Source: Actinomycetospora termitidis
GTDB lineage: Bacteria; Actinomycetota; Actinomycetes; Mycobacteriales; Pseudonocardiaceae
Assembly: GCF_030286555.1 (NCBI RefSeq)
Contig: NZ_JASVWF010000002.1
Coordinates: forward strand, 1-64,000
Direction: 5' to 3'
Length of the DNA stretch: 64,000 nt
Program-made: the position numbers and the translations under genes
Shown: positions 55,828-62,944 of the stretch, in pieces
Numbering within the stretch: position 1 is the first letter of the stretch
Layout of the letters: each line of letters begins with the position of its first letter
The notes under the pieces: generated by a model
The model's input: only the letters and a program-made list of their open reading frames with translations
The model's database searches: none
Told to the model about the DNA's origin: nothing

Positions 55828-56274
55828 GTGGACGTGCTGCAGCGGATGGGACCCCCTCCCCGCCTGACCGCCGACCGCCCGGTGGTCTCGTTGGAGCGCT
55901 GCGGCCCGGCCACCCGGACGGACGCCTCGTCGATCCGCCGGTCGTTCCGGGCCTGGATCGCCGAGTGGGCCGACGCGGACACCGCGGACGACCTCGCGCT
56001 CGCCGTCTACGAGGCCCTCGCCAACGTGGTCGACCACGCCTACGCGACCGCCGACGGCCCGGGCCAGATGCGCCTCTGGGCCGCCGTGTCCCCGCCGCTG
56101 TTCGGCGGTCGCGAGCTCGTCGTGACCGTCTCCGACGACGGGGCATGGCGCCGCTCCACCGGCCGTGGCTGGCGCGGCCGGGGCCTGCCGCTGATGCACA
56201 CCCTCACCCGCGCGACCGTGCTCTGCGGGCCGGGCGGGACCACGGTGCAGATGCGGAGCCGGGTCTCGCCGTAG
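55828..56274 (+). CDS. RsbW-like ATP-binding protein (HATPase)
   Basis: Small GHKL-type ATPase of about 148 residues resembling anti-sigma factor kinases of the RsbW/SpoIIAB type. The N box is AVYEALANVVDHAY, the G1 box VSDDGAW and the G2 box GRGLPLMHTL. The start is uncertain: GTG 55828 or ATG 55845, neither with a good ribosome binding site. Neither an anti-anti-sigma factor nor a sigma factor gene is adjacent, so the partner must be elsewhere. It follows gpsA by 59 bases and may be read from that transcript. Confidence 0.78.
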   Translation: MDVLQRMGPPPRLTADRPVVSLERCGPATRTDASSIRRSFRAWIAEWADADTADDLALAVYEALANVVDHAYATADGPGQMRLWAAVSPPLFGGRELVVTVSDDGAWRRSTGRGWRGRGLPLMHTLTRATVLCGPGGTTVQMRSRVSP

Positions 56275-56286
56275 CGCCGCCCGACG

Positions 56287-56931
56287 TCAGGCGCGACGCC
56301 GCTCGCGCACGTGCTCCGGGACCGCCACGTCCGCCGGGAGCGCCGGGCACGTCTCGGGCTCGCCGAGAACCGTCGTGATGGGCACCACGCCGGCCCAGCG
56401 GCGGTCGCCCTGTGCCACCCGCTCGGGGTCGCCGGGCGGTCCCTGCCGCACCTTGACGCTGGCCTCGGCGAGGTCGAGCGCGAGGACGGCGGTCGCGGCG
56501 CTCTCCTTGCGGTCCGGTCGTGCCGCGTGGTCCCACTGGCCCGGGGTGAGGTGCTCGACGATCGCCTCGAGCGCCCGGAGCTGTTCCGCGGGGTCGGTGA
56601 CCCGCCGGGCGCGGCCGCGGACGACCGCGCTGCGGTAGTTGGCCGAGTGGTTGAACACCGACCGCGCGAGGACGAGCCCGTCGAGCAGGGTGACGGTGAG
56701 GCAGACCTCCCGGTCGAGCGCCAGGCTCGCGGCGCCGCTGGACCCGTGGACGTAGACGACGTCGGCCACCCGCGCGTGCATCGTCGGCAGCACCAGCGGG
56801 GCGCCGTCGGGGTCGACCAGTCCCAGGTGACACACCAGTGCCTCGTCGAGGATCGCGTGCAGGCTCGTCGGGTCGGTCTGCTGCCGGTCGCGCTTGCGCC
56901 GCAGCTCTGTCCGCGGGGTCGGGGAGAGCAT
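56287..56931 (-). CDS. PNPOx-family flavin-binding protein
   Basis: Split-barrel flavoprotein of the pyridoxamine 5'-phosphate oxidase superfamily (MSMEG-type group), 214 residues. Family text: HLGLVDPDGAPLVLPTMHARV, VYVHGSSGAASL, TLLDGLVLARSVFNHSANYRSAVVRGRARRV and DPAEQLRALEAIVEHL. Members bind FMN, and some take part in vitamin B6 metabolism. The divergent gene is a MocR/PdxR-like regulator, so a B6-linked role is plausible. ATG 56931. Its 3' end meets the convergent ATPase gene with 12 bases between. Confidence 0.83.
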   Translation of the reverse strand: MLSPTPRTELRRKRDRQQTDPTSLHAILDEALVCHLGLVDPDGAPLVLPTMHARVADVVYVHGSSGAASLALDREVCLTVTLLDGLVLARSVFNHSANYRSAVVRGRARRVTDPAEQLRALEAIVEHLTPGQWDHAARPDRKESAATAVLALDLAEASVKVRQGPPGDPERVAQGDRRWAGVVPITTVLGEPETCPALPADVAVPEHVRERRRA

Positions 56932-56952
56932 GCGCCCAGCATCGCCGCCCGC

Positions 56953-56999
56953 AGTGGCATCCTGCGAGGGCCACTTCTCGGCCGTTCCAGGAGGCCACT
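56953..56999. promoter_or_regulatory. Candidate MocR/PdxR binding region
   Basis: AGTGGC at 56953 is inverted relative to GGCCACT at 56969 and 56993, giving one inverted and one direct repeat 24 bases apart. MocR regulators often bind such mixed repeats. The last copy overlaps the AGGAGG (56989-56994) of the regulator gene. Confidence 0.4.
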
Positions 57000-57000
57000 C

Positions 57001-58446
57001 GTGTTCGTCGCGCTCGACCGGGCGTCGTCCACCCCGCTGGCGGTCCAGGTCGCGGCCGGGATGCGGGCGGCGGCCCTGGACGGTCGCCTCCGTGCCGGCG
57101 ACCGGGTCCCCGCGACCCGGACGCTCGCCCGCGACCTGGGCGTGAGCCGGACCGTCGCCGCGGCCGCCTACGACCAGCTCGTCGCCGAGGGCTGGCTGGG
57201 CGCCCGCCACGGGTCGGGGACGTTCGTGCTGGCCGCACCCCCGTCCCCACCTGTCAGCACTGCGGCCATGCTGACGCCGGGCGGCACAGATGCCCCCACG
57301 ACGACCGACCTGCGCCCCGGCGCGCCCTGCCTGGAGGTCCTCGATCCGGCCTCCTGGCGTCGGGCGTGGCGCCGGGTCGGCGACCTGGTGCCGTCGGAGC
57401 GCCCCGAGTACGCCGGGGTGCCGGCGTTCCGGGAGGCGATCGCCGAGCACCTGCTGCGCCACCGCGGGCTGGTCGGCGCGGACGTCCTCGCCACGGCGGG
57501 TACGACGACCGGGTTCGCCGAGATCGTCGCGGTCCTCACGCGGCGCCTCGGACGGCCGGTGCGCGCCGGGATCGAGGACCCGGGCTACCGGCGCGCCGCC
57601 GGCGTGCTGCGCGCGGCGGGCGCCGAGGTGACCGGCCTCGCGGTGGACGCGGACGGACTCGTCGTCGGGAACGCGCCGTCCGGCCTGGACCTGGTCTACG
57701 TGACGCCCGCGCACCAGTACCCCCTGGGCGGGCGGCTGCCGATGACGCGGCGGGCGGCGCTGGTCGAGCGGGCCCGGTCCGAGGGGTTCCTGGTGGTCGA
57801 GGACGACTACGACGGCGAGCTGCGCTACGACGTCGCGCCCCTGCCGGTGCTCGCCGCGCTGGCCCCCGACGTCGTCGTCCACCTCGGCACCGCGGGCAAG
57901 ATCGCGACGCCGACCCTCGGCGTCGGCTGGCTCGTGGCCCCGCCCGCGCTCACCGCCGACCTGCTCGCCCTCCGCGCCGCCACGGGCACCCGCCCGGCCC
58001 CGGCGGGCCAGCTCGTGTTCGCCGCGTGGGTGCACGACGGCGGGTTGGGTCGGCACCTCACGCGGCTGCGCCGCGAGCTCGCCGTGCGGCGCTCGCTGGT
58101 GGTGGACGCAGTGCGCGCGGCGGGGCACGAGGTCCTCGGAGACCGGGCCGGCGCGCACCTGGTGGTGCCGCTGGGATCGGCGGCGGCCGAGCGGGCGGCG
58201 GTGGACGCGGCGGCCGAGGTGGGGGTGCGGGTCGACGGGCTGGCGCAGCACCGTCTCGACGATGTGGAGTCACTGCCACTGGATTTGACAGCAGATTCGA
58301 CCGAGCACGCCGATAGGGCTTTGCTGTCACGACCACAGGTGCACGGGATCCTCGTCGGCTGGGCCGCCCCCACGCGCGCGGAGCTGGAGCACGCGCTGAC
58401 CCGGCTCGGGGGCGTGCTGGCCGGGACGGGCGTCACCCCCGCGTAG
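57001..58446 (+). CDS. MocR/PdxR-family regulator (GntR HTH plus aminotransferase domain)
   Basis: Regulator of 481 residues. A GntR winged helix (residues about 10-76: [47 protein letters not shown]) is joined by a linker to a type I aminotransferase-like domain. The PLP-binding Lys is in GTAGKIATP and the cofactor Asp/Tyr are in [11 protein letters not shown]. Such proteins sense PLP or aminated ligands. The divergent PNPOx-like gene is the likely target. Two palindromic insertions sit in frame: residues 85-92 in the linker, and 58286-58329 near the C-terminus, the latter with unusually AT-rich codons. GTG 57001 follows AGGAGG by six bases. Confidence 0.87.
   Translation: MFVALDRASSTPLAVQVAAGMRAAALDGRLRAGDRVPATRTLARDLGVSRTVAAAAYDQLVAEGWLGARHGSGTFVLAAPPSPPVSTAAMLTPGGTDAPTTTDLRPGAPCLEVLDPASWRRAWRRVGDLVPSERPEYAGVPAFREAIAEHLLRHRGLVGADVLATAGTTTGFAEIVAVLTRRLGRPVRAGIEDPGYRRAAGVLRAAGAEVTGLAVDADGLVVGNAPSGLDLVYVTPAHQYPLGGRLPMTRRAALVERARSEGFLVVEDDYDGELRYDVAPLPVLAALAPDVVVHLGTAGKIATPTLGVGWLVAPPALTADLLALRAATGTRPAPAGQLVFAAWVHDGGLGRHLTRLRRELAVRRSLVVDAVRAAGHEVLGDRAGAHLVVPLGSAAAERAAVDAAAEVGVRVDGLAQHRLDDVESLPLDLTADSTEHADRALLSRPQVHGILVGWAAPTRAELEHALTRLGGVLAGTGVTPA
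57253..57275. repeat. 23-bp palindromic element, copy 3 (inside CDS, inverted)
   Basis: Reverse complement of the GTCAGCATGGCCGCA..GCTGAC element, one base different from copy 1. It encodes VSTAAMLT (residues 85-92) in the linker between the two domains of the MocR-like regulator. Confidence 0.7.
58286..58329. repeat. Intragenic 44-bp inverted repeat
   Basis: TGACAGCA and TGCTGTCA, 8-bp perfect arms 28 bases apart, inside the 3' part of the MocR-like gene. The stretch contains codons such as TTG, ACA and ATA-like neighbours, poorer in GC than the gene around it. Confidence 0.45.
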
Positions 58447-58449
58447 GCT
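58444..58449 (+). promoter_or_regulatory. Putative -10 box of ddl, leaderless
   Basis: TAGGCT overlapping the stop codon of the preceding gene and eight bases before the ddl ATG at 58458. Confidence 0.4.
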
Positions 58450-58457
58450 CCGGCCGC

Positions 58458-59555
58458 ATGGGAACCGCACGCCCGACGTTGCTGGTCCTGTTCGGCGGGC
58501 GGTCGGGGGAGCACTCCGTGTCGTGCGTCTCCGCCGGCGGCATCCTGGACAACCTGGACCGCGAGCGCTTCGACGTCGTCGCGGTCGGGATCACCGAGGA
58601 CGGCCAGTGGCTCGCCGTCGGCGACGACACCACACCCTGGCGCCTGCACGGCCGTGAGCTGCCCCGGGTGACGGAGGCCGCGGGCGACCCGGTCGCGCTG
58701 CTGCCCGACCCGACCCGGCGCGAGCTGATCAGTCTCGCCGACGGCCGTCGCGGCGAGACCCTCGCCCGGATCGACGCCGTCTTCCCGGTCCTGCACGGCC
58801 CGGCGGGCGAGGACGGCGAGATCCAGGGGCTGCTGGAGACGGCCGGGATCCCCTATGTCGGCGCCGGGGTGTGTGCGAGCGCGGCGTCCATGGACAAGGT
58901 CGTCACGAAGCGGATCCTGCGCGACGCCGGGCTCGCGACGGGCGACGCCGTCGCCCTCGACCGCAGCGCGACCGACCTCGAGCCCGCCGACCGCGAGCGC
59001 CTGGGCCTGCCGGTGTTCGTGAAGCCCTCACGCGCCGGGTCGTCGGTGGGAATCTCGCGGGTCACGGCGTGGGAGGACGTGCCGGCGGCGATCGCGTTCG
59101 CGCGGCGGAGCGACCCGAAGGTGCTGGTGGAGGCCGGCATCGCGGGGCGCGAGGTGGAGTGCGGGGTGCTCCAGTTCCCCGACGGCCGCGTCGAGGCGAG
59201 CGTGCCCGCCGAGATCCGGCTGACCGGCGACGCCGACTGGTACGACTTCGACACCAAGTACCTCGACGACGCCTGCGAGCTGGACGTCCCGGCCAAGCTC
59301 GACGACGCCGTGGCGGAGGCGGTCCGCGAGCAGGCGGTCCGGGTGTTCCGGACGATGGACTGCGCCGGGCTCGCCCGGGTGGACTTCTTCGTCACCGACG
59401 ACGGCCGGGTGCTGGTCAACGAGCTCAACACCATGCCGGGCTTCACGGCGACGTCGCTCTACCCGCGGATGTGGGCGACGACGGGCGTCGACTACCCGGC
59501 GCTGCTCACCACGCTGGTCGAGACCGCGCTGGCCGGCGGCACCGGGGTCCGCTGA
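58458..59555 (+). CDS. ddl: D-alanine--D-alanine ligase
   Basis: Ddl, 365 residues, ATP-grasp enzyme that makes the D-Ala-D-Ala end of the peptidoglycan precursor. Motifs: [74 protein letters not shown] and the metal-binding [19 protein letters not shown]. Glu in SGEHSVS is kept, and the substrate loop ends in a Tyr-containing form ([12 protein letters not shown]), indicating D-Ala rather than D-lactate. ATG 58458. Its stop is directly adjacent to that of the convergent DUF3515 gene. Confidence 0.95.
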   Translation: MGTARPTLLVLFGGRSGEHSVSCVSAGGILDNLDRERFDVVAVGITEDGQWLAVGDDTTPWRLHGRELPRVTEAAGDPVALLPDPTRRELISLADGRRGETLARIDAVFPVLHGPAGEDGEIQGLLETAGIPYVGAGVCASAASMDKVVTKRILRDAGLATGDAVALDRSATDLEPADRERLGLPVFVKPSRAGSSVGISRVTAWEDVPAAIAFARRSDPKVLVEAGIAGREVECGVLQFPDGRVEASVPAEIRLTGDADWYDFDTKYLDDACELDVPAKLDDAVAEAVREQAVRVFRTMDCAGLARVDFFVTDDGRVLVNELNTMPGFTATSLYPRMWATTGVDYPALLTTLVETALAGGTGVR

Positions 59556-60155
59556 TCAGCGGGTGGGGGTCGGGGCCGGCGTCGTGTCCCGGCTGACCAG
59601 CGTGATCTTGACGCCCCGGGACACGTCCTGGATCGCGCCGCTGCCGATGCCGTCGGGCAGCGTCAGTCCGACGAAGACCGCGCGGTCCGCCGTCACCCAC
59701 GTCGTCGCGCCGGCGCCCGGGATGCGGAGCCAGTCGACGCCGTCCACGTCGAGCAGCGGCGCCGTCGGGCCCAGCTCGACCGGAGCCGCCAGGCCGCAGC
59801 GCAGCACGACCGCCTGGTCCTCCGCCCGCCCCGACGCGGCCTTCTCGCCGCCCCAGGCGACGGTGCCGGGCGGTGCCGGGTTCGCGAGCACCCGGCGCGG
59901 CAGCAGCCCGTCCCCGGTGTTGATCTCCTGCGGGAGTCCCGAGAGCAGCCGCGCGCAGTCCGCCGACGCGGCCGCCGGCACGGGGACGGCCGCGACGGCG
60001 AGCGGGCCGGTGTCCGGGTCGGGGTCGGTCTGCCGACCCAGGATCTGGGACGCGACCAGCACCCCGACCACGAGCAGCACCGGCAACGCCAGGGCGACGC
60101 CCAGCAGGATGCGGGGGAGACGGCGGTCGAGCTCCGGTGCTCGGGAGGGGGCCAC
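59556..60155 (-). CDS. DUF3515 family membrane-anchored protein
   Basis: DUF3515 protein, 199 residues. An N-terminal Arg-rich cytoplasmic stub is followed by one membrane helix (about 16-37) and an extracytoplasmic domain. That domain has a paired-Cys pattern (ADCARLLSGLP and VVLRCGLAAP) and family text VAWGG, VDGVDWLRIP and TWVTADRAVFVGLTLPD. Function is unknown; it is conserved between ddl and thiL in actinobacteria, which suggests a cell-envelope role. It is followed by nothing on its strand; the Lrp-like gene lies seven bases upstream and is probably in the same transcript. Confidence 0.87.
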   Translation of the reverse strand: MAPSRAPELDRRLPRILLGVALALPVLLVVGVLVASQILGRQTDPDPDTGPLAVAAVPVPAAASADCARLLSGLPQEINTGDGLLPRRVLANPAPPGTVAWGGEKAASGRAEDQAVVLRCGLAAPVELGPTAPLLDVDGVDWLRIPGAGATTWVTADRAVFVGLTLPDGIGSGAIQDVSRGVKITLVSRDTTPAPTPTR

Positions 60156-60162
60156 CAGTGGG

Positions 60163-60399
60163 TCAGGCGGGCGAGCCGACGACCGGGCAGGTCAGCGTGC
60201 GGGTGATCCCGGGGACCTTCCGGACCGCGGTGACCGCGTCCGAGAGGTCGGCGTCGTCGTTGCGGTCCACGTGGACGATCACGTCGTAGGGCCCCGTCAC
60301 GTCCTCCGCACGCGTGACGCCGTCGATCCCGGCCACGTCCGATGCGACCGCGGCGGCGCGGCCCACCTCGGTCTGGATCAGGATGTAGGCCTGGACCAC
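60163..60399 (-). CDS. Lrp/AsnC ligand-binding domain protein
   Basis: Stand-alone RAM (Lrp C-terminal) domain, 78 residues. It has a ferredoxin-like fold pattern (VQAYILIQTEVGRAAAVASDV and GPYDVIVHVDRNDDADLSDAV) without a DNA-binding helix-turn-helix. Such proteins may bind amino acids and modulate full Lrp regulators. GTG 60399 is supported by AGGAGG a few bases upstream; longer readings add a Pro/Arg-rich stretch. It lies between thiL (divergent) and DUF3515, the standard actinobacterial order. Confidence 0.88.
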   Translation of the reverse strand: MVQAYILIQTEVGRAAAVASDVAGIDGVTRAEDVTGPYDVIVHVDRNDDADLSDAVTAVRKVPGITRTLTCPVVGSPA

Positions 60400-60497
60400 G
60401 AACGGGCCTCCTCGGGGAGCGGGTGCACCCGCTCGGCGGACGAGGGGACGCACACGGGTGACACGACGGCTGGGAACGTACCGCAGGGAGCAGACGG

Positions 60498-61508
60498 GTG
60501 AGGCGGTCGGGAGACGCAGCGAACGGCGCCGCGACGCGCGGCCCGGCGGCCGGCGGACGGGTGTCCGACCTCGGCGAGTTCGGCGTCATCGACCGCATCA
60601 CGTCCGGTCGGCCGCAGCCCGAGGGAACGCTGCTCGGCCCGGGTGACGACGCGGCCGTCCTCGCCGCCCCGGACGGCCGGGTCGTGGCGACGGTGGACAC
60701 CCTCGTGCAGGGCGTGCACTTCCGCCTGGACTGGTCGGGCCCCGAACAGGTCGGCCGCAAGGCGGTCGCGGCGAACCTCGCGGACATCGCCGCGATGGGG
60801 GCGGTCCCGACGGGGCTGCTGCTCTCCCTGGCCTGCCCGGCCTCGACGCCGACCGACGTGGTCGACGGGCTCGCCGCCGGGATCTGGGACGCGGCGGCCG
60901 AGGCGGGCGTCGGCGTGGTGGGCGGCGACACGGTCTCGGCCGACCAGATCGTGGTCTCGATCACCGCGCTGGGCGACCTCGAGGGCCGCGACCCGGTCCG
61001 GCGCTCGGGGGCGAAGGTGGGGGACGTCGTCGCGGTGTGCGGGGTGCTCGGCTGGTCGGCCGCGGGCATGGAGGTCCTGCGGCGGGGCTTCCGCTCGCCG
61101 GTCGCGATGGTCGCCGCGCACCGGACCCCGCGGCCCCCGGTGGCGCAGGGACCGGTCGCGGCCCGCGCCGGCGCGACCGCGATGGTCGACACCTCCGACG
61201 GCCTGCTCGCCGACCTCGGCCACGTCGCCGAGGCCTCGCGGGTGCGCATCGACATCCGCTCGGCGCTGGTCCCGGTGGCCGACAAGTTGCGCGACGTGGC
61301 CTCCGCCCTCGGCGGCGACGCCCTGCGCTGGGCCCTCACCGGGGGCGAGGACCACTCCCTCGTCGCCTGCTTCCCCGACGAGTCCGTGGTCCCGGAGGGC
61401 TGGACGGTGTTCGCCGACTGCCGCCTGGGCACCGGGGTCAGCGTCGACGCCGACCGGTGGGGCGGCGCCGGCGATCCCGGCTGGCGGCACTGGGCCTCCG
61501 GCAGGTGA
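60498..61508 (+). CDS. thiL: Thiamine-monophosphate kinase
   Basis: ThiL, 336 residues from GTG 60498 (GTG 60561 would give 315). It phosphorylates thiamine monophosphate to the active cofactor. Motifs: LGEFGVIDRITS, LLGPGDDAAVLA, the VDTLVQGVHFRLDW segment, AANLADIAAMGAVPTGLLLSL, VGGDTVSAD and TGGEDHSLVACFP. The cofactor serves enzymes in this window too (acetolactate synthase, transketolase). Its last two codons and stop lie within the perfect 52-bp palindrome shared with glcF. Confidence 0.93.
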   Translation: MRRSGDAANGAATRGPAAGGRVSDLGEFGVIDRITSGRPQPEGTLLGPGDDAAVLAAPDGRVVATVDTLVQGVHFRLDWSGPEQVGRKAVAANLADIAAMGAVPTGLLLSLACPASTPTDVVDGLAAGIWDAAAEAGVGVVGGDTVSADQIVVSITALGDLEGRDPVRRSGAKVGDVVAVCGVLGWSAAGMEVLRRGFRSPVAMVAAHRTPRPPVAQGPVAARAGATAMVDTSDGLLADLGHVAEASRVRIDIRSALVPVADKLRDVASALGGDALRWALTGGEDHSLVACFPDESVVPEGWTVFADCRLGTGVSVDADRWGGAGDPGWRHWASGR

Positions 61509-61550
61509 GCACCTGTTGTCGCCATGGCGACAACAGGTGCTCACCTGCCG
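61499..61550. terminator. Perfect 52-bp palindrome spanning both convergent stops
   Basis: Every base from 61499 to 61550 pairs around the centre 61524/61525 (core GTCGCCATGGCGAC). It contains the last codons GGC AGG TGA of thiL and, on the other strand, the same GGC AGG TGA of glcF. It should act as a bidirectional terminator. CAGGTGAGCAC is shared with the hairpin at 47774. Confidence 0.8.
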
Positions 61551-62944
61551 ACGGGCACACCCCGGATGGACGCGTCCAGCACCTGCACGGGGTGGAACAT
61601 CGGCAGCTCGCCCTCCAGGTACTTGCGGATCTGGAGCAGGCATCCCGGATTCGCCGTGACCAGCAGGTCGGCGCCGGTGCCGCGGATGTTGTCGGCCTTG
61701 CGGCGCCCGAGATCGCCGGCGGCCTCGGGCTGGAGCATGTTGTAGATCCCGGCCGAGCCGCAGCAGATCTCCGCCTCCGGCAGCTCGGCGAGTTCGAGGC
61801 CCGGGATCGACCGCAGCACGTCCCGCGGCTGCGCCCGGATCTTCTGGGCGTGCCCGAGGTGGCAGGCGTCGTGGTAGACGACCGTCGCGTCGATCCGGTG
61901 CCGCGGCGCCCGGGACTCCTCCAGCGCGTCCGCGAGCACCTCGGAGACGTCCCGGACCTTCGCGGAGAACGCCGCGGCCCGCTCGGACCACTGCGGGTCG
62001 TCCGCGAGGAGCTCGCCGTACTCCTTCATCGACGACCCGCACCCGGCGACGTTCACGGCGATCACGTCGACGTCGGCCCGCTCGAAGACGGCGATCAGCG
62101 CCTTCGCCCGCTCGGCCGACTCCTCCTCGCGCCCTGCGTGCAGCCCGAGCGCACCGCAGCACGCCTGTTCCCGCGGCGCGATCACGTCGTAGCCCTCGGC
62201 GGCGAGCACCCGCGTCGTCGCGAGGTTGACCTGGTGGAAGAAGACGTCCTGCACGCAGCCGGTGAGCATGCCGACGCGACCGCGCGGCGTCCCGGCGGCC
62301 GACGTGATCGCCGGCGTGCTCGCGAACGCGTCGCGGACGCTGACCGGCGGGAGCAGCGACTCCATCGCGACGAGGCGCTCGAGGCGCTTCGGGAGCCTGG
62401 CGAGCAGCCGGTCCATCGAGCGCGGGCGCAGCTTCTGGTAGAGCGCGCCGCCCAGCGAGGCCGCCCGCAGCCGTCGTCGGTACGGGAAGAGCGTGAAGAC
62501 CGCCTCGCGGAACAGCCGGTCGGCCCGGCTGCGCGGGACGTGGCGCTCGATCTGCGGCCGGGTGGCCTCGAGCAGCCGGTCGTACTGCACGCCGGACGGG
62601 CAGGCCGTCACGCACGCCATGCACCCGAGGCAGCGGTCGATGTGCGTGGTGAAGGCGCCCTCGAGCGGGATCTCGCCCTTCTCGGCCATCTCCATGAGGT
62701 AGATGCGCCCGCGCGGGGAGTCCATCTCCTCGCCCCACAGCGCGTACGTGGGGCAGGTGGGCAGGCAGAAGCCGCAGTGCACGCAGTCGTCGAGCAGCTC
62801 GCGGGCGGGCGGGTGGTGGTCGTCGAAGCTGCCGTGGGCGGCGGCGGCCAGGGCGTCGGTCCGCTCCGGGGGAGCCTCCTCCCCGCGCTGCGAGGTGAAG
62901 TCGGGTCCGGGGCCGGTGGGGCCCGTGGTGGGCGTACTGGTCAC
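61541..62944 (-). CDS. glcF: Glycolate oxidase iron-sulfur subunit
   Basis: GlcF, 467 residues. It carries electrons from glycolate (or lactate) oxidation to the respiratory chain with GlcD and GlcE. Two [4Fe-4S] motifs, CVHCGFCLPTCPTY and CLGCMACVTACPSG, are followed by two CCG domains (QACCGALGLHAGR and ICCGSAGIYN) of the heterodisulfide-reductase type. The N-terminal 45 residues are a polar, low-complexity extension. GTG 62944 overlaps the glcE stop (GTGA). Its end lies in the 52-bp palindrome. Confidence 0.9.
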   Translation of the reverse strand: MTSTPTTGPTGPGPDFTSQRGEEAPPERTDALAAAAHGSFDDHHPPARELLDDCVHCGFCLPTCPTYALWGEEMDSPRGRIYLMEMAEKGEIPLEGAFTTHIDRCLGCMACVTACPSGVQYDRLLEATRPQIERHVPRSRADRLFREAVFTLFPYRRRLRAASLGGALYQKLRPRSMDRLLARLPKRLERLVAMESLLPPVSVRDAFASTPAITSAAGTPRGRVGMLTGCVQDVFFHQVNLATTRVLAAEGYDVIAPREQACCGALGLHAGREEESAERAKALIAVFERADVDVIAVNVAGCGSSMKEYGELLADDPQWSERAAAFSAKVRDVSEVLADALEESRAPRHRIDATVVYHDACHLGHAQKIRAQPRDVLRSIPGLELAELPEAEICCGSAGIYNMLQPEAAGDLGRRKADNIRGTGADLLVTANPGCLLQIRKYLEGELPMFHPVQVLDASIRGVPVGR

